Source: Cyclobacteriaceae bacterium
GTDB taxonomy: Bacteria > Bacteroidota > Bacteroidia > Cytophagales > Cyclobacteriaceae
Assembly (NCBI GenBank): GCA_029861825.1
Contig: JAOTYN010000173.1
Location: forward strand, 1-8,263
Length of the DNA: 8,263 nucleotides
Direction: 5' to 3'
Of the stretch, positions 5,746-8,263 are shown in pieces (the stretch's first letter is position 1; each line of letters starts with the position of its first letter). A program made the translations under genes and the position numbers. The notes below the pieces were generated by a model, which saw only the letters and a program-made list of their open reading frames with translations, was not told the DNA's origin and did not search any database.

Positions 5746-7266
5746 ATGAAACGAGTTTTGTTGATGATACTGGACGGTTGGGGACTGGGCAAAGATCCGG
5801 AGGTTTCAGCCATATACCACGCAGAGACGCCATTTATGGACGATGCATGGTCCAAATATCCACATAGTAGATTGAATGCTAGTGGTTTAGCTGTTGGACT
5901 CCCCCAAGGCCAGATGGGAAATTCAGAGGTGGGCCACATGAATATTGGGGCCGGTAGAATTGTTTATCAGGATTTGGTGAAAATAAATAAAGCAGTTGAA
6001 GACGGTACCCTTGCTGGTAATCCTACATTGCAATCGGCCTTTGATTATGTCAAAAAGTCTGGTAAAAACCTCCACTTGATTGGTTTGGTTTCGGATGGCG
6101 GAGTTCATTCTCATATTGATCATTTAAAAGGAATATGCCAAGCGGCTCAAGAACAAGGATTGGCAGATAATCTTTTCGTTCACGCTTTTACGGATGGCCG
6201 CGATTGTGATCCTCAAAGTGGAATAAAATTCATCACAGATCTGGAGAAGTTCCTAAGGGAAAAAGGCGGGAAATTGGCTTCAGTGATTGGCCGGTATTAC
6301 GCCATGGATCGCGATCAGAGATGGGAACGGGTAAAGCGGGCCTACGACCTATTAGTGCAAGGCGCAGGTGAGAGAGTAGCTCACTTGGTGGAAGGTATTG
6401 GTCGATCATACGAGGCAGGAATCACCGATGAGTTCCTAGAACCGCTGGTGGCAACCAATGACGAGGGTCAGCCGGCAGCTACAATTAAAGATGGTGACAC
6501 TGTAGTCTGTTTTAATTTTAGGACGGACCGTGGCAGGCAAATCACCCAGGTGCTAACCCAAAAAGATTTGCCCGACCATGGCATGTCTACATTGGACCTT
6601 AATTATCTCACCTTTACCAATTATGATCAGACCTTTGAAGGCGTGAAAGTATTGTTCGAGAAGGACAATCTGGAGAATACCTTGGGCGAAGTGTTGTGCA
6701 AAATTGGCGCCACCCAAATCCGTATTGCCGAAACAGAGAAATATCCACATGTGACTTTTTTCTTTTCCGGTGGGAGAGAAGAGCCCTTTGCGGGTGAGGA
6801 GCGTATTCTTTGCCCATCGCCTAAGGTAGCTACCTACGACCTGCAGCCTGAAATGAGCGCTGAGGACATAACCGAAGCCATTATTCCTAAACTACAGCAA
6901 AAAGCTGCAGACTTTGTTTGTTTGAATTTTGCCAATCCGGATATGGTAGGCCATACCGGTATTTTTGAGGCAGCAGTTAAGGCTTGTGAAACGGTCGACC
7001 ATTGTGCTCAAAGAGTAGCAGAAGCAGCGCTTAAAAGTGATTATGCAATATTGATCATTGCCGATCATGGCAATTCCGACTACATGATCAATGAGGACGG
7101 CACACCCAATACTGCGCACACCACTAATCTAGTGCCCTGCATTTTGATGGATAATGAATATCGTAAACCTATTAAAGATGGCAAACTAGGTGACTTGGCA
7201 CCTACCATCTTAACTTTAATGGGTATTGATGTGCCACAGGAAATGACCGGGGAATGCCTGCTTTAA
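5746..7266 (+). CDS. gpmI: 2,3-bisphosphoglycerate-independent phosphoglycerate mutase
   Basis: A 506-residue cytosolic, probably Mn-dependent enzyme of the alkaline phosphatase superfamily that interconverts 3- and 2-phosphoglycerate in glycolysis and gluconeogenesis. Length is typical (about 510). Metal and catalytic residues are all visible: D10 in LDGWG, the phosphoryl-accepting S60 in GNSEVGHMNIG, D399 and H403 in NPDMVGHTG, D440 and H441 in ADHGNSD, and H458 in NTAHTTN. The inserted transferase domain supplies substrate contacts: H121 in VHSHIDH, D150 and R151 in TDGRD, R183 and R189 in IGRYYAMDRD, R259 and R262 in FRTDRGR, and K332 in AETEKYPHVTFFF. The start is fixed by the N-terminal MKRVLLMILDGWG, since the next Met would leave only a few residues before D10. 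The final 13 bases overlap the following lipoprotein gene. All motifs are intact, so activity is expected. Confidence 0.98.
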   Translation: MKRVLLMILDGWGLGKDPEVSAIYHAETPFMDDAWSKYPHSRLNASGLAVGLPQGQMGNSEVGHMNIGAGRIVYQDLVKINKAVEDGTLAGNPTLQSAFDYVKKSGKNLHLIGLVSDGGVHSHIDHLKGICQAAQEQGLADNLFVHAFTDGRDCDPQSGIKFITDLEKFLREKGGKLASVIGRYYAMDRDQRWERVKRAYDLLVQGAGERVAHLVEGIGRSYEAGITDEFLEPLVATNDEGQPAATIKDGDTVVCFNFRTDRGRQITQVLTQKDLPDHGMSTLDLNYLTFTNYDQTFEGVKVLFEKDNLENTLGEVLCKIGATQIRIAETEKYPHVTFFFSGGREEPFAGEERILCPSPKVATYDLQPEMSAEDITEAIIPKLQQKAADFVCLNFANPDMVGHTGIFEAAVKACETVDHCAQRVAEAALKSDYAILIIADHGNSDYMINEDGTPNTAHTTNLVPCILMDNEYRKPIKDGKLGDLAPTILTLMGIDVPQEMTGECLL

Positions 7267-7850
7267 AATGGGCTTCTAACCAGCTAATTATTTGCGGCTT
7301 ACTACTGGGCCTGTCGTGCCAGCAGGAGAACCGGCAAACCGACTTGGTTTACTTTGATGTGAACGGCTTTATTGAGCAGCAAATAGCAACGCTTAAGGAT
7401 CTCCCCTGTGACCTGGAGAAAAACCTCTCTATGGATGACCGAGGCGAAATCATGAATTCCGAATCCTCTAAAGACAGCGCCTTTTGGGCCCATGAATTCA
7501 TCGTTTTTAGGGACCATGATATCAACAAGCCGGTTTTACGCGATGCCTATACCACCAGCAAAGGTACTGATGAGGCAGGCAACCGGTTTGACCAGTACCA
7601 GCTGCGTGATCCCAAGCAACTTGGAGTGCGATCAATGAAAGTATACTATGATAGTGAAGGAAAAATCACCTCTTGGGAGTCGGATTACCGAGAGGAAAAT
7701 GTTCTTTACAGCAGTAAACGCTTGGTGCGAATGGACCTTGAAAAATCGGAAAATGGTTATTTGCTCAATAGTTATAGCGTGGCGGGTTATCACAAATTAG
7801 TTTTCAAAGATACCGTACATTACCAGGTAATGGCTAAGTTGCACTATTGA
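7254..7850 (+). CDS. Uncharacterised lipoprotein overlapping gpmI
   Basis: A 198-residue predicted lipoprotein. Residues 1-21 form a short signal peptide (K5, hydrophobic LIICGLLLGL) ending in a lipobox LGLSC, with C22 as the lipidated residue, so the mature protein should sit in the inner or outer membrane facing the periplasm or the surface. Downstream are YFDVNGFIEQQIATL (33-47), an aromatic and acidic middle with WAHEFIVFRDHDINKPVL (79-96), and strand-rich segments MKVYYDSEGKITSWESDY (128-145) and YLLNSYSVAGYHKLVF (169-184), suggesting a mostly beta fold. It resembles hypothetical proteins I associate with Bacteroidota, but I cannot assign a domain or function. It begins 13 bases inside gpmI in another frame, consistent with translational coupling, and is followed after 10 bases by the DUF6787 gene. 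No better in-frame start is visible. Confidence 0.8.
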   Translation: MPALKWASNQLIICGLLLGLSCQQENRQTDLVYFDVNGFIEQQIATLKDLPCDLEKNLSMDDRGEIMNSESSKDSAFWAHEFIVFRDHDINKPVLRDAYTTSKGTDEAGNRFDQYQLRDPKQLGVRSMKVYYDSEGKITSWESDYREENVLYSSKRLVRMDLEKSENGYLLNSYSVAGYHKLVFKDTVHYQVMAKLHY

Positions 7851-7860
7851 AAATTCAGTT

Positions 7861-8199
7861 ATGGAAGAGCAAAATCCGCAGAAAACCAAAAAGCCCTTTT
7901 TAGAGCGCATGAAAGAAAAGTGGGGCCTAAAGAGCCTGTGGCAAGTGGTGGTGATTTTAATAGTATTTGCCGCTACCGGTTTCACGGTAGTGTTTATCAG
8001 GCCCTTGATCTTTCAATTCTTGGGCATCCAGGACGCCAGCGGTTGGCTAAAAACCGTGAGCTACCTGGTATTGGTTTTCCCACTTTACCAATTGTTGCTA
8101 CTGGGCTATGGGTTTTTGTTCGGTCAGTTTCAATTTTTCTGGGAAAAAGAAAAAAAACTGGCTAGAGGCATCCTAAAGCTCCTAAGGATCCGATCTTGA
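7861..8199 (+). CDS. DUF6787 family membrane protein
   Basis: A 112-residue protein fitting the small DUF6787 family of Bacteroidota. Features are a basic N-terminal segment with FLERMKEKWGLKSLWQ (13-28), a first membrane helix at about 27-47, a second at about 64-86, and the conserved-looking GQFQFFWEKEK (88-98), followed by a basic tail ending in LRIRS. Both termini are probably cytoplasmic by the positive-inside rule. The molecular role is unknown. The ATG at 7861 is 10 bases after the lipoprotein stop, so it is probably the third gene of a gpmI-led operon. There is no convincing terminator hairpin in the 64 bases that follow. Confidence 0.83.
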   Translation: MEEQNPQKTKKPFLERMKEKWGLKSLWQVVVILIVFAATGFTVVFIRPLIFQFLGIQDASGWLKTVSYLVLVFPLYQLLLLGYGFLFGQFQFFWEKEKKLARGILKLLRIRS

Positions 8200-8263
8200 T
8201 GGACGTTGGTTGATCAGTTGACTATTTTTTCAGGGGCACCCCCCACCCACCCATATTTAAATT
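8200..8263. other. Window-end tail with C-rich tract; possible 3' end of a - strand gene
   Basis: After the DUF6787 stop comes a T6 run (8225-8230), then AGGGGCACCCC and a tract of C6-A-C3-A-C3 (8239-8252). On the - strand two frames stay open from the window edge: one to a TAG at 8222-8224 (ending GVPLKK) and one to a TGA at 8214-8216 (ending PEKIVN). Either could be the tail of a converging gene, which would match the arrangement elsewhere, but the stretch is too short to decide. Confidence 0.25.

Overview
The window looks like an ordinary chromosomal segment from a member of the Bacteroidota. The best evidence is a set of families found almost only in that phylum (DUF4783, DUF6787 and a characteristic small YcxB-like protein beginning MIVKTKKYKLP). 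Upstream regions also contain TAnnTTTG -7 boxes, the phylum's sigma-A promoter signature, and most starts lack a convincing Shine-Dalgarno sequence. Base composition looks moderate, neither strongly AT- nor GC-rich. A flavobacterial or related marine lineage is possible, but I cannot place it below phylum. I see no RNA genes, transposase, integrase, CRISPR array, toxin-antitoxin pair, phage gene or defence gene.

Layout, left to right: the last codons of a + strand gene (1-69); a SPASM-type radical SAM enzyme on - (73-1095); a 217-bp divergent gap; a DUF4230 membrane-anchored protein on + (1313-1951), overlapping tail-to-tail with recX on - (1938-2420); an MFS transporter on + starting at a TTG codon (2478-3719); a YcxB-like membrane protein on - (3721-4194); nadC on - (4262-5131); an intrinsic terminator hairpin (5144-5171); a secreted DUF4783 protein on - (5192-5602); a 143-bp divergent regulatory gap; then a + strand run of gpmI (5746-7266), a lipoprotein overlapping its 3' end (7254-7850) and a DUF6787 membrane protein (7861-8199). 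A 64-base tail ends in a C-rich tract.

Functionally this is mixed housekeeping: glycolysis/gluconeogenesis (gpmI), de novo NAD synthesis (nadC), modulation of RecA (recX), export or uptake of an unknown small molecule (MFS), one radical SAM enzyme of unknown substrate, and five conserved envelope or membrane proteins of unknown role. The gpmI-lipoprotein-DUF6787 run is the clearest operon. DUF4783, nadC and the YcxB-like gene form a second co-directional group, interrupted by a terminator just before nadC.

I did not find a convincing undescribed system. The points most worth a second look are the terminator that abuts the nadC start codon, a -7 box so close to gpmI that the transcript could be leaderless, the TTG start of the transporter, and the uncharacterised lipoprotein overlapping gpmI.
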